Of a DNA stretch of 64,000 bases, positions 1 through 12,168 are shown in pieces. The stretch's first letter is position 1; every line of letters begins with the position of its first letter. The translations under genes and the position numbers were made by a program. Under the pieces are notes generated by a model. The model did not search any database. It was not told the DNA's origin and saw only the letters and a list, made by a program, of their open reading frames with translations. This stretch comes from Triops longicaudatus (taxonomy: Eukaryota > Arthropoda > Branchiopoda > Notostraca > Triopsidae), in the NCBI GenBank assembly GCA_022885665.1, contig JAGQDJ010000029.1, positions 62,001 to 126,000 of the forward strand. Reading direction: 5' to 3'.

Positions 1-1072
1 AAGACATTCCTAACCAGAATCCCAGGAAACCTGAACCAAACAGCACTAGACTAGTCGAAGATTCATTATTCATAGACCTTTTTTCGCTTTGTCTTCCTTG
101 ACGTATCGTTAAGTACAGTATATTACAGTATGTACTGTGTTGTGTGCAAAACTGTACTGAGCAATACCAAGGCACGGGACTGAGCAATCTGGGATCACTC
201 AGTGCAGGAAATGAGGGTACACGCCTTTGCTCCCCTTTTTAAGAGTTTTATCGATCAAAACGGCAAGCAACCACACCCTTGTGTAGCAACACCATATAAA
301 AAGCTTGGGTTCCATACATAAGAACATTCCTTGTTTTTCAATCATTTCCTTGAGGCGAAGCGCGAGGTAACGAAACGAGAAATGTTCCTCCGCACTTCAA
401 TCCTGCACCCGGAGGGAGAAAGGGGTGGAGTCAGGGAGCGAAAGGCAAACACGTGTTGCTTCGAATCAAAAGCAAAGGCAAGCTTAGCTTGAAGTGGTGA
501 AGGTTTTCCACCCTGGCACTTTAAATAACGCCCAAAAAAGGAAAACGCTGCACACCTGCATGCTCTTAAAAAAACTAACTCAAGTTGTTAGAAAGTACCA
601 CTCAGCTTGCTCTTCAATTCAATACTCGAGAGCAAAAGCGATTTCCTCTACAGCCAAAAAAAGGAACAAAAACGTCCCATGGCTCAAAGTTCGAAAAAAA
701 AAGCGAGGCACATTTCCTTACGAAACTTGGGAGACATATTACAAGACGATTAGGACGATCTTTTCTCTATCCATCCAAAGAAAATCAAACATGTATTGAA
801 ACCTTTTAGGAAGAACTACCGTTGCTAATAGAAACGCTGTTCGGTTGCTTAGTAATACGACATCTTTTTTATTCAAGGACAAAAAACATTTTTTTTCAAT
901 GACAATGCCACGATATTCATACCAGGACAAGTAAAACCGAAATAAAGAATTCACACAAATATTTTTTTGTCTCACGGTTAAAACACACGGGGACACAATG
1001 ACCATCAAAGCGTTGTTTTAAAGTTTCTTTTTTTCTTGTTAAATGTCCACCAGTATAAAAAAGCTTGTACGA
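1..1072 (-). other. 3' flank and probable 3' UTR of the PR/SET zinc-finger gene
   Basis: No gene is supported here. The stretch lies downstream of the minus-strand stop codon at 1073-1075. On the minus strand an AATAAA signal is present (plus-strand TTTATT at 868-873), about 200 bp past the stop, so the part from 1072 down to roughly 850 is probably 3' UTR. The short ORFs between 494 and 1008 are lysine-rich and low in complexity, have no recognisable domain, and are treated as chance. Confidence 0.5.
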
Positions 1073-4000
1073 TTAATAGTAATTACCATACGGGTTATAC
1101 ACTTGGCCGGCTGGTCGGTTGTAAGGGGGCGGAGCCAGAGGGTAGTTTTGGTAACCCAGGTTCTGAAAATTTTGGTAGCCGCTGGGCAAAACCCGAGGCG
1201 AGGGCGGGGGATGGAAACCCGGGCTTGCCGCGGGGCTAGGATATGGATTATTGTTGGTAGTGCTGCTGCCACCTGCACCAGGGCTCGGTAAGCCGCGATG
1301 GACTTGTTGAGTGTTGGTAAAACGGGAATAGTCCGGCATGGGGGTCATGCTACGCGAGATTTCGGTGCCATAAGTGGGGTTAGGGGGCATCATGGTGGTC
1401 GGTTTAGGCCGTGGAGGGTAATTGGGGAAGGGTTTAACGTTGGGTGACGCGTGGAACGTGTTTTGGAGGCCGGGAGAGGGCGACGGTGACGGGTGGGAGG
1501 GTTGGGGCTGGGAGAAGGAGTAGGCAGGTTGAGGGTAGGTTTGGAAGGGTGAACTTCGACTAGTGTCGGGTTGACGAGGGTAAGCCGGGGACGCAGGGGG
1601 TAACTGGAGCTCACGCTCGTCGAACTCGTGGGTCGGTTCGGGCGCAAAGTTGCTAGGCGGGTACAATGGCTCGGCCACGCCGTAGGCCGAGCGGGACAGC
1701 GGTCGAGACGGAATGGGGCGGGACAACGGCCGCGAAAAGCTCGTAATGATGTCATTAGCGTAGCAGCTGGCTGGCCGTTCAGGGTATGCCAGCGGGGGTG
1801 AACGCAGCTCCTATAATTAGAAAAGACAATTAGAGAGAATAGTCACCCGTAATCAGCACATCCGTCAACTGCGGTGACTTTTTTTAACAAAGAAAATGTA
1901 GGTTTCGGAGATGAAAACTATGAATTTATGCGCTCGTGTTTAACAAAGCGATGAAATGATGCACGCATTCCGATTATGTCTGCGTAGGATTCTTTTTTGT
2001 CGCTACGCCCTTAAGAATGTAGTAATTAAAAATGTAGAAATCGTGCGTCATTCGTAAGAAGCGGTTAAGGTATGCGTATAGAACAAGTCTTTCCCTGGAT
2101 CAGGCCGTTAAATCAACACTCTGTTTTAAGTTCGTTTCTTAGTAATTATTATTTATGTTAGTTGCTATCATAGCTCGTAAATTAAGATTCGGTCAATTTC
2201 AGAGAGTTGATTAATTATATTAAGTTGGTACAGCTTCTGAATTTTGGTCCTCTAAAATCAAGAATAGATGGTTTTAACTGGGTCGAACTTCAGAGACAAG
2301 GAAAATCTAGGTTCAGGGGAAAATTTTTTCACTCGCGTGAAACATAAATTCAGAGTTTTAAGCAAAGCAACCTAAAATTATTAGCAACAAGTTTTATTCG
2401 GATTTTAACAGACATTCTCTTCCATAATTTTATCCTTAAAATTGAACCCTACTACATAACTGTCTTAACGAAATGGAACAAATAAACACCAATAGAATCC
2501 ATTGTTGAGTAATTGCCTCCGGTGTAAGTCTAATTGCTGCAATTGGATTACTTTTTCCTGGAACAGCAATTAACTTTACGGTTACGTTTTCCTACCGTTG
2601 ATTGTGAATTGTACATTGTGACTATCGTAAAGTAAGTAACAAAAGTACAAGTAAGGTATTGTACAAGGTCTTTCAAATGCAAATTACTGCTTTTAAGTCC
2701 TAAACTACTTTAGGCTCCCTTAGCTCTTATCCATTGTTTAGCCCAACTGTGTGTGGGAGTTCCTTGAATATATTTCTAACTCGTTACTAGTTTTTTCCCT
2801 ATTTTCCATTTCAGACTAATAAATCTTAGACTCCTAGACGGTCTTTACCAGCATTCCCCGCCTTTTGAGATAAGTTCTTCACCGAACCATTTCTTATTTT
2901 CTGTCATTTGCTTAGCAAGCACCCGGCAAAGCCAAGAGCGTGGGCAAACACCATGATTTGATTGGGCATTCAAATAGACTTGCGTCATACTCTGCACTTC
3001 TTGTTGGGACTCGTCTGGACTACACAGTTGCATTAAAAATAAACCGATAACGTAAAACGCATCCAAGAAATGACATTACATAAGAATGTAGGATGAAATG
3101 AAGCTTACCAGAAATGCTCCTTTACTCTAATAGCTATCAATGCTGAATGCAGAGATTACTACTATTCTTATTCTAGGCACTTGCATAGCAACGAAAATGC
3201 GCCCACGCGCGAAAGCTTCACGGCTTCTTCAACCACTTTACAACACACAAATACTGTTCCTTTAGAACACAGCGTGGCCCTAATTCAAACGCACTTATTC
3301 CGTCTGCTGTCACGGCCTAGCAACAACTACAGTCTTTACCAAATTACGCCCTAACAGCTAGAAAGTGCGAAATCTGCCATTAGACGCCAAAACACTGGAA
3401 GGTTCCACAAGGCTCCGCTTGGATCCCCTCGTTCTCCCTTGCTTTTTCTTCGTTGTTCGAAGTGAAAGGATTGCAGTTAGCGTCTAATGGTTTGTAGTTT
3501 CCATGGCTTCAATAGATGACACTAGTGATTTTTTAAAGACCTATTAAGGCTCATTGTTTTGCAAATTTTACCATTCACCAACTAACTTCTAATTTGCCTT
3601 TGTAGATTAAAATACCACAAAGCCTTTTGGACAGGTCAATGATCGAAAATACACGCTTCAAATTTGTTTCGCGCCAAGGACTAACTTCCTAATCGTAGAA
3701 ATTCGAAGACTTTCATTTATTGCTATCTGCAGTTACCACCTTGCATAGTACTTTATTACGTCCTTTATCAAAGCTTCTTTTGTAGCCCTCACTGTAATAC
3801 CTGTCTTACTTCCTGTGTCCGTAATTACAAATTTCTAAAGCCATTTGTAATCGTAAACGCTTCGTACCCCGCCCCTTTTTCCTCCTACTCCGCCAACATC
3901 GAAATCATTAGCGTAATGCAGTACTAAAAGAAACCTAATCCTAATGAGTTGCAGAAAACGACCCGCGAGCGTTATGGCTGTAATAAAGGTGCGTTCATTA

Positions 4001-7000
4001 TGAAGCCCCCGGGCGGGCACATATATACACATATACCCTACCTCGTGCACTGAGATGGGCGTGGCCGGTTGCTGTCTATTAGTGGTAGGCGGGTTGCTCG
4101 TCAGGCTCATATCTAGTCCCTGGTCGTCTGACGACGGAGGTGGCGATAAGGTCAAATTCCTCCACGAGGTATTGTTCTCGTTCAGGTCTTCTAACGTGGA
4201 ATTATGAACTGGGTTGTGTTCCATGCTTAACTCGTTCGAACTAGTCGACCACATACGAGAGCTGTAATCCAAAGCGTGTGCCTCCCGCTGGCTCGCTTCC
4301 GTCTTGCTGGCCAGGCCCACTTCCTCCATTTCGTACGACGGTTGAGGTGGCGGTACCAACTCGCTGGTGTAATTCGTCGCCGCAGGTGACGATTGGCTCG
4401 TAGTCGTCGGACTCGAGACGGAAGACGAATCGTCACTCAAATGACGCCCAGAAATGTCCGACACGGGCAAATCTTTATCATTCGAGTTCTCTGTCTCCTT
4501 GCTGGCCATATCGTCTTCGGCCACCAACACGTTTTTCCTCCAGCCTGGCTGCCTTCCACGTCTTTTGGCGCCTTTCGGCTGCTCGCCCGAGTTAGCAGGA
4601 CTATCTTCGCCATTTTGACAATTGCCAGTGTTCCGTTTCCGCGTCGGTTGCTCTCCGGAAACGAACTGGGGTGTTTTACCTCGTCCAGGGTCTCGGACAG
4701 CTCCTCCTGAGTAGGCGTCGAAGGTGTAGGGTACGCTGCGTTCCACTTTAGGCATGTTGTCTTCAGTAAAACCGTGTCCTTTCTTCAAGTGCACCTGGAG
4801 GCATTGTTTGGTGGAAAAACCCAGGCCGCAGTCTTCTTCGGGGCACCTAAAATGAGATTTCCTGCTAACGCCATTAAAGTACAAGGGCTAAGGTAAGGGG
4901 GGTTGGTTACTTACTTGAATGGCTTGACGCCCGAGTGGGTGAGCATGTGGATTTTCAGATTGGATTTGTTCTGGAACAACTTGCCACACTGGTCGCAGGC
5001 ACACGTGCCCGACATGTCCTTTTTGTGCACGTCTTTCACGTGCCGTTGCAAGGCCGGGCGGGTGTCAAACGATTTGTCGCACAGTTTGCATGTCGTTTTC
5101 TTGTTGCTGGCCTCATCAGTCTGCTCCCCGTGGACTCGTTGGATGTGCGTCTTGAGTTTTTGCGGCTGACAGAAATTCCGACCGCAAATATCGCATTTGG
5201 GCCGACACCGTTGGGGGTTGGCGGAACAACCGTACGTGCGGTGCATCTCCAAATAGTTGACACGGAGGAAAAACTGCTCATACCACGTTCAAATAGTTTG
5301 AATCGTGATTGTTGGCATACTCTTGTTTCTTTTTTCAGTTTACCTTGTGACAAAAGTTGCACTGGTATGCGCCTTTCCCTTCGTGGAATTGGGCCGCGTG
5401 TTGCACCAACGCTTCTTTGCCTATCAATTCTTCTCCGCATACTTTACACGAGTATTTCTTCAAGGCCAAGCTCCGGGCTGGATCGTGAAAGATGGCGCAA
5501 TGCTTGTAATAGAATTGCAAATTCTCCAGCTCCAAATCGCAAGGGAGACACTCTAAAAGTAAATCAAACAATGAAAAATAACACAAGGTCGAAAACTTGC
5601 CAGAAATTCCATGCATCTCGTCCATACTTGTACTTTCTGGTTCAGTTTTGTTGCTATAGCTCTCGTTTTCCACCCAGTACCGCAATTCCTGGCCTTTTTC
5701 GATATCTGTTGTACTGTAAAGTTGCACTTGGCCGTCTTTCCGCGCAAAACTCACGTTAGCGTCCGACGGTTGATATGCTGGCCGAAGGTGGCGCCACCAG
5801 TTGGACTTTTGCGGGTCTATTGTACTGATATAGTGTGCCACACTTCCTTCCATAGTCTGAAACGGCGAACAAAGTTTAGAGTTTGATTTAACGAGAGACA
5901 GGAAAGTTTTACCTCCCATAAGTGCCTCATGGGGAAAGACTCTTCCAAGTCTGTTATCTGAATGATTTCTCCCTTGAGGAACCCCAACTCAAAAAATTTG
6001 CATATGAATTCCGCCGTCACGGCGGTGAGGCCCCAACTGGAATCGCGTTCTTCGAGTAGCAGGCAAGACGGCATAGCATAGCAAGCATTATTGGGATCGT
6101 TCCCAGGGTCAAAGTCACTGCCGTTGGACGAACATTCCTCCTTTTTGACTCCAAGCTCTTCGCAGTTTTCATCGTCCTCGTCGTCATCGTCCTCCAGGTC
6201 GTTATCTCCCCGCAACCGGCTTTTAGCGCTCCCTTCGCTGGTGAAATCATAGATTGACCCGCTGTCCAGCCCGTTGGAAACTTCGATCGCCCTGTAAAAC
6301 GTAATGAATTACTAGTGCGTGATACATAATGCAAAATAGGAGTAAATAAAAAAAATCATTGTTAGAACAAAAATAAAATTAGACGTACGGTAAAAAATTA
6401 GATAATGAAAAATAAATAGTTAAGTAAATGGAGTATTCCATTTTTAAGAAACCTTATAAAACCATGTAAAAAAATATTTCATAAAATAAAACAATCGTGC
6501 AAAATAAAAAAAAAAAATAATTGAAAAAAATAAATAAAAAGAAATCGATCAAAGCTGACCAAGCTAATGTACCCCGAATAATCCTTCCGGGAGGCGACGG
6601 TGACGGACAGTTTACTTCTCTGCGCTTTGTACTGGTCTTCGGCGTAAGGGTCGCTGTTGGTATTACTGTCACGCTTGGCACACACCTCTTTCCTGCTAGT
6701 CTGAACTTCTGGCGTAAGCCGAGGGAAGTCTGGCTCGTCCAAGAAATGAGAATCGGACCCTGCGTCGTCATCTTCATCCACCAAGCTGCCGTCATTCTCT
6801 TTGTCCACGCCCAGTTTCGTCGCAAGAGTTAGGTTAGGTGGCTGACCCCTAGGGACAACATGAAACGATGGGATTAAATGAGACCGCATATTTTCTGGCA
6901 CTTCCAAATAAAGCTCGAGAATCTTGTCTATAAACCCTCTATCGGGAGAAGTTGCCCCGCCCCTCTCTAAGGAGGAGTAGGTAAGAAAAAGAATGATGAG

Positions 7001-9201
7001 TCAGTTTCCCCTCTTCAAAACATCGGCGAAAAGCTTCGCCCCCCTGTGGAAACACGTGCAAGTGCAAATACAAGGAGAGAAGGGAAGGAAGTTGAAGGTG
7101 GAGAGAGCGTTGGTCGAGCAATGTGCCGACGGTAAAATCGATAAGTTCCCCCCGCTTTTCGTTGTGCAAGTCCGGCTTGGCTATGCAAGCAAGGTACGCA
7201 TCCAGCGTTCAAGCCCGGGGGGAACAACAACTTTGTTTACGTCTGTGAAAGGACAATATTCTATTGCGGAACTCGCCCCCTAACCCTCTGCCAGAAAGGT
7301 TAGAGCAATGTTGAAGACGTAATAAGGTTAGAGTTGCAAAGCAGCGGTGAATGAAGTCAGAAACAGTGGAATGACGTGACGGAATGCGCAATAATCCCCT
7401 ACAGAGCTTTGTACTGAATGCGAACTACGGCGCTGCTAACTTGTGCAACGAGTTAATTTGTAGATTCGACGTAAAACGGATTGCCTTGTTAAATTTGTAA
7501 AGAAAACGTGAGGAAACAAGTGAATAGCGGATAATGAGCTCGTAAGTTAATGCATAACATTATGCAACACTTACAAGTCTGAAAATCAAGACTAGCTGTA
7601 TAATAAACGCACTATGGCTTGGAAATAACGGACATAGTACGGTTGTCCAAAATATCGAGAGTATTTATTGCAATTAATAGCAAAGCGTTATTTTCCATGA
7701 CATTTCAATGCTAATTTTTAAAGCAGTTGAGATCTTTTTAAGAAATGTCTGAAACGACGCACAGGGACAGTAAGTCCGTACTTTCGATGTATTTTTTTGG
7801 GGGGTGGGGGGACTACAGAATCGTATTTTGCATCTTAGCAGGTCTCCAAAATGAAAAAAAAAACGCTGAAAGGTAAAAATCTCCACTTTACGGACTAATG
7901 GGATTAACAAAGATTTCGACAAAGGAGTTTCTGTAATTTCCAATAGAAAGGAACAACAGATTTGAATGTATAAATGTATATCTTTAATTACTATTTCGTT
8001 ATAAAAGGCATTTAGTTATGTTTGTTAAAACAACGGACTCTTCAGGCCTAAATGTTGTTTTCAATCTCGTGGATACTTCTACTAAATACGCGATAAGGTC
8101 CGATTTGGTTGACCACATAGTTAAGAGCAATTATGTCTAAAGTGGTCCGTTAAATCGTAAAAGAACAAGAACTTCTGTTATTAAAACAATAATAACGCAT
8201 GTGTTTCATGTAATTTAGCTTCGTACTTAGCATTTACTACTGAGTTCTAATTTCAATAATGTTCACAGTTAGTTCGTGAATAGCAAAGTAGAAACAAAAA
8301 CATGAAAACTATGAAACAAGGCAAGGAGAATTTTTTAACCCCAGGTGTAAGAGACACTTTACTCAACTACTCTGGGCTTTTAAATGTCTATAACTAAAGA
8401 AATTTACGTAACGAGACTTGGCTGTAAATAATTTCTTTCGCTTGTTCTGCATCCATGACTGTGTAAAAGGTTTAGCAGAAATTGATGATCAGTCGCTGTT
8501 TGACCTTTAAATCCCGAGTTCGCATGCTTCCGTACCAGATTTTTATGGACAGCAACTAAAGAAGTCTTTAAGGCAAACCTATCGTTAACAATTAAATCTA
8601 AAAATTGTAATCTAGTAAGATCAGTGTAAAGGAAGTCTGTCTGACTAGCGCGGTTATGTAAACTATCTTTGTCCCCGCAACTGTCGTGTTGATAGAGTAG
8701 GGCTAGTAACGTAACTGCGCGAAGGAATTGCAATATTTCCTGGAATAGGCCTACTATACAAATTCAGCATAATACGTATACATTAAGCCAATATAAGTTC
8801 TGGATTATTGCAAAGGTTAAATAAGTTGGGTTTTATAAGTATATGTAAACAAAGCTATAGAATGTGCGACTCTGAAACAAAAGATGTCGCTGCGGGCGTT
8901 TTTACCTGGCGTGGTCTTCCGCCATAGCGAGTAGGAACGCGACAAAATCCACATCGCCGGCATAACCCAATTTCCTTTTAACTTCACTCCACCGGCGTGC
9001 ATTTCCCACACCAATGTACACACTGCGTACCAGATACCGGCTAGGTAAATTTGGGTTTATGGGAGCTGCCTTAGCCGGTCTGCCACGGCGTGCCGGTCCG
9101 TTGCCATTTTTTCGGGAATTACTGAGTTTGGTTTCGGAAGACACGGCTGATGATGATTCATCACCTTTACTGGAAGAATTCCGTCTTCTTTTTGGCGCCA
9201 T
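1073..9201 (-). CDS. PR/SET-domain C2H2 zinc-finger protein (PRDM-like), 8 coding exons, about 1105 aa
   Basis: Exons by phase: 9201-8906, 6848-6573, 6291-5913, 5856-5601, 5552-5344, 5273-4915, 4846-4042 and 1810-1073 (TAA). The sum is 3318 nt and every junction keeps phase. Residues 1-98 are basic (RRGRPAK, AT-hook-like) and end in a W/L-rich block (RRWSEVKRKLGY). An acidic linker follows. A divergent PR/SET domain lies at about 262-365 (MPSCLLLEERDSSWGL, then NWWRHLRPA, then GQELRYWVE). Zinc fingers run from about 420 to 620 and include C2H2, one C2HC and an HSGVKPFKCPEEDCG linker. The 245-residue tail is rich in P, S, Y and N. PRDM proteins are nuclear DNA-binding regulators, some with histone methyltransferase activity; activity here is not shown. 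The intron at 5553-5600 uses a GC donor. I cannot place it in a named PRDM subfamily. Assigning the 9201-8906 exon to this gene rests on phase and splice sites only. Confidence 0.85.
1811..4041 (-). other. Large last intron of the PR/SET zinc-finger gene
   Basis: A 2.2-kb intron with donor GTAGGG after the codon ending at 4042 and acceptor TTATAG just before 1810. A 73-codon ORF at 2845-3066 has no recognisable domain and no fitting splice sites. I see nothing else in it. Confidence 0.7.
5553..5600 (-). other. 48-bp GC-AG intron
   Basis: The minus-strand exon ends ATTTCTG and is followed by GCAAGT, the standard extended consensus of GC-AG introns. The acceptor is CTTTTAG. Only this GC donor keeps phase with the next exon, which continues as ECLPCDLELEN. 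The nearby GT (two bases further into GCAAGT) breaks the frame. Confidence 0.75.
6849..8905 (-). other. First coding intron of the PR/SET zinc-finger gene
   Basis: A 2.06-kb intron with donor GTAAAA and acceptor CCCTAG. It contains a C-rich/G-rich patch near 7260-7290 and 7795-7810 and scattered chance ORFs. No exon with matching phase or recognisable protein was found in it. Confidence 0.55.
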
Positions 9202-9297
9202 TCAAACCCTATTAAAGAGCAAAATTATTTGAAAAATTAACTACTGATACGAAAATATACTTCACGCAAACAATGGACTCGGTGAGGCTTAAGACTG

Positions 9298-9336
9298 TTC
9301 CACACACATCCACACACGCACATCCACACACGACCT
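9298..9336. repeat. CA-rich simple repeat
   Basis: Imperfect tandem copies of CACACACATC/CACACACGCA run through this interval. Confidence 0.7.
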
Positions 9337-9479
9337 CTTGGAAACGTACAAACGAGCCTGATAGTTAAATATTTCACGTTGCGGTAACCAAATCGACTAG
9401 TCACTTCATTGAAAAGTCCAGTAATGAAAGCTGCTGGTTTTTGGATGTCTTAATTAGAAGTATTGGCTTAGATTGTACG

Positions 9480-9660
9480 CTTTCTTTATATCCACCGCCA
9501 TTAGCGCACAAAAAGCTACAGCATCCAGCGAGTCGTCGGTTAGGAAGCCGTGAGCGCGATCGATGATCTTGTGTACGGCGACGACGCTCTACGTCGCCGC
9601 GACTCGCGCGCACCAATTATCAGCGCACTTCGGTCCTCTCTTCACCCCAAAAGTGTGTGT
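9480..9660 (-). promoter_or_regulatory. CpG-rich candidate promoter/5' UTR of the PR/SET gene
   Basis: This patch is much richer in C, G and CpG than its surroundings and sits 280-460 bp upstream of the predicted ATG at 9201. It contains a perfect 8-bp GC-rich inverted repeat (CGGCGACG at 9576-9583, CGTCGCCG at 9592-9599). Promoter status is inferred from composition and position only. Confidence 0.35.
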
Positions 9661-10824
9661 CTTTTCTTCTAGTTTTCCTTACGTACCTACGCCAGCTCCC
9701 ACCCTTCCTTTGCGAAAGGCATCTACCCTAAACATAAGAAAGAAAGGAAAACGGACGGGGAAATCGAACGGATCCGACAAGAGAATCGAAAATTACGCAC
9801 CACTCAAGACTCCCTTCCATAACAAGAGCTGAGATTTCTACTAGCGTATTCAGCACTACACAATACGCTAAGTCCCTTTCATTCTTGAAGTAAAACTTGG
9901 CTTCAGCTAGCTTTCTATGATTTCCTAAACGAGAATATAAACTTAGTACGTGTAAATGAATAAACAGAAACAGAGAAAGTATCAAGAAACTGAAACTACT
10001 ATATCACTCTGAGTACAGAAGACACTATTAACTACCAGAAAATCAATGTTCTACAATCTTCCACTTTAAAAATGTTCTAAAATCTAAGGAATGTAAGTGA
10101 ACATTTTTATACTATGCAGAAGCTAAGGAATACGTAAAATAACAAGAAAAAAATAGTAATAAAAAATAAGAACTCTTTATTTGATACAACACATACAAAT
10201 GAACAAGATTAAATACATTTGTCATCACGTTTAAGAAATTCACAAATAAATATATGAAATCTACCACGAGTAATGTGACACAAATTACACTAACGTATAA
10301 CTAATGGAAAGGTATAAAGGATATGTTTAAGGAAAGATTTGAATATTATGAGTTCAAAATGTGGAAGTTAATTGTGTATAATCTTTCGACTCCGCATTAT
10401 CTTTCAGAAGAGACCTTATCATTCTTCATTGACTTTCCCCTCCTTCATTTCGTACTTTGATGCCGTGTGCGTTGCTAACCTTTGTTTCACTATTTTCCAA
10501 TTACGAATTACTAATAGCAAGCCATGGCCGCAGAAGTCGCAGAATGCTTACAATTCTGATATATCGAAGGATATATAGAAGCCTGCAAACATACCTCAAT
10601 AATATGTCGATTATTTCAGTGTTGCTTGCTAGTCCCTTGATTCCTTTCGCAACAGGAATTCGGTAATGGAATCTTCCATGAGAAATTGAAACGCAGAAAG
10701 TGAAAAGCAATTTGGTCTCATAAAATAATACGTAAAGTTAATCGAATTTTGGTCAGTTTATTGAAGTAAAAACATTGAAAATCGAATAAAACTACTCCCT
10801 TCGAAAGACGAATGATACAGACTT

Positions 10825-10842
10825 GCAGCCATCTTGTGGTTA
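10825..10842 (+). promoter_or_regulatory. CTCF-like motif
   Basis: GCAGCCATCTTGTGGTTA resembles the arthropod/vertebrate CTCF consensus written as AGCGCCMYCTNGTGG. It lies in the intergenic region between two minus-strand genes. Visual match only. Confidence 0.3.
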
Positions 10843-12162
10843 TGTAACGAAACTCGCACCTTCACTAGAGACACCTATCGATTGACTCCTACAACATTAT
10901 AATCGCAATAAATGTTTAAGATTCTTTTGAAAGAAGACCGAACATGATCGTTTTGCCAAATCGGTATTACGTTGTAGATACCGATGTAATCCCTTTTAAA
11001 TCCCATTATTACCTTACAAAAAAGGGATTTTTTAGGAAGTAAAAGCAAAATCTTTAGCAAGTAGCAACTCTTGTTTTCTTTCAAAGAAATGTGTTGAAGT
11101 TTTGCTTACCGTCGGCTTTATTTAAACAAACGAATACCCATGCTAACAATATAGACACCCAGTGATGACTAATTTCCTTTTCTGATTAAATGTGATCCGT
11201 TTCCAATGCTCTAAACATGTTCCGTAAATATAACGCAAAAAGTAGCAATTACAAATGAGTTGTCAATTCTTCATCGATATTTTTAACAAAATCTAAATAA
11301 TACCATTATTGGGTACATTTTCAACTTTCGCTTTTAGAACTTCCAGCACGTTTCGGCGCTAATTGTTACCGGCAAACGGAATAATAATGTTTCGGTTTCG
11401 AAGTATCCGACTGCAGATTAAACATTACGTTTAATAAAAATGATCCAATTAACGTAACACTGTGTAAGTTTTTTTACGCACTTTTACGACTACAACCTTA
11501 AAATCAACTTGATTTGTCGCAGCACTTGCGAAAGGACGAATCTTCCTTTAAACGATGCTTCATAACAAAAGACTTACACAAATATTGCTTACTATAAACT
11601 GGTCGCAAGGGTTTTTATTATTTACGAAAGAATAGCACATTAACTTCGCTTATTGTGGTACGTAATTATCAAGCTTTAAGTACCCCTCGTACCTCCTAAT
11701 ACTAATTAACAAAAAACTTCGCATTCTGTATAGCACAACTACGTTGTGTAACAAAAGAAATATTGAACATAAAAGAAAAACGACACACATTTTTTCTTTT
11801 GTCGGCATTTTAAAACCTAATTGCCGAGCTTTTATCTCCTCGCTACTAATTAGGTCCCCAGCCTACGCAAAACATTCCTTCCCACATTTTCCTACACTAA
11901 TTGCCCAACTTACCATGCCCGTGTTGTGCACAAACACGGCAAAAACGAACGAAAAACGCCCATTCTAAATAGCAGGAGCCTTATCTGGCATACACCTTAA
12001 ATACCAAAGGATGTATACCGGAAAAATAAATGTTAAAAATAAATTAATTAAAAAATATAATCAAAATCCCTTGTTAGAAATTCTATACTTCTTCTTTACA
12101 ACTCCCAAGCTGCGAACAACATTCCCCATACCATACACTTTTTTAAATTAGTTCTCTTTCTC

Positions 12163-12168
12163 TTTATT
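12163..12168 (-). terminator. Poly(A) signal overlapping the COP1 stop codon
   Basis: The minus strand reads GTGTAATAAAGAG, so AATAAA shares bases with the TAA stop at 12169-12167. If used, the 3' UTR would be only about 10-25 nt long. Confidence 0.5.

Larger units (their letters stand above)
9202..12162. other. Intergenic region between the PR/SET gene and COP1
   Basis: About 3 kb, mostly AT-rich. The 9480-9660 part is CpG-rich and is the likely promoter or 5' UTR of the minus-strand PR/SET gene. A CA-rich microsatellite-like stretch lies at 9298-9336. A CTCF-like motif is at 10825-10839. No supported gene. Confidence 0.6.

Noticed and set aside
2845..3066. Possible extra exon in the last intron of the PR/SET gene
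   Set aside because: The flanking exons join in phase without it, and it lacks matching splice sites.
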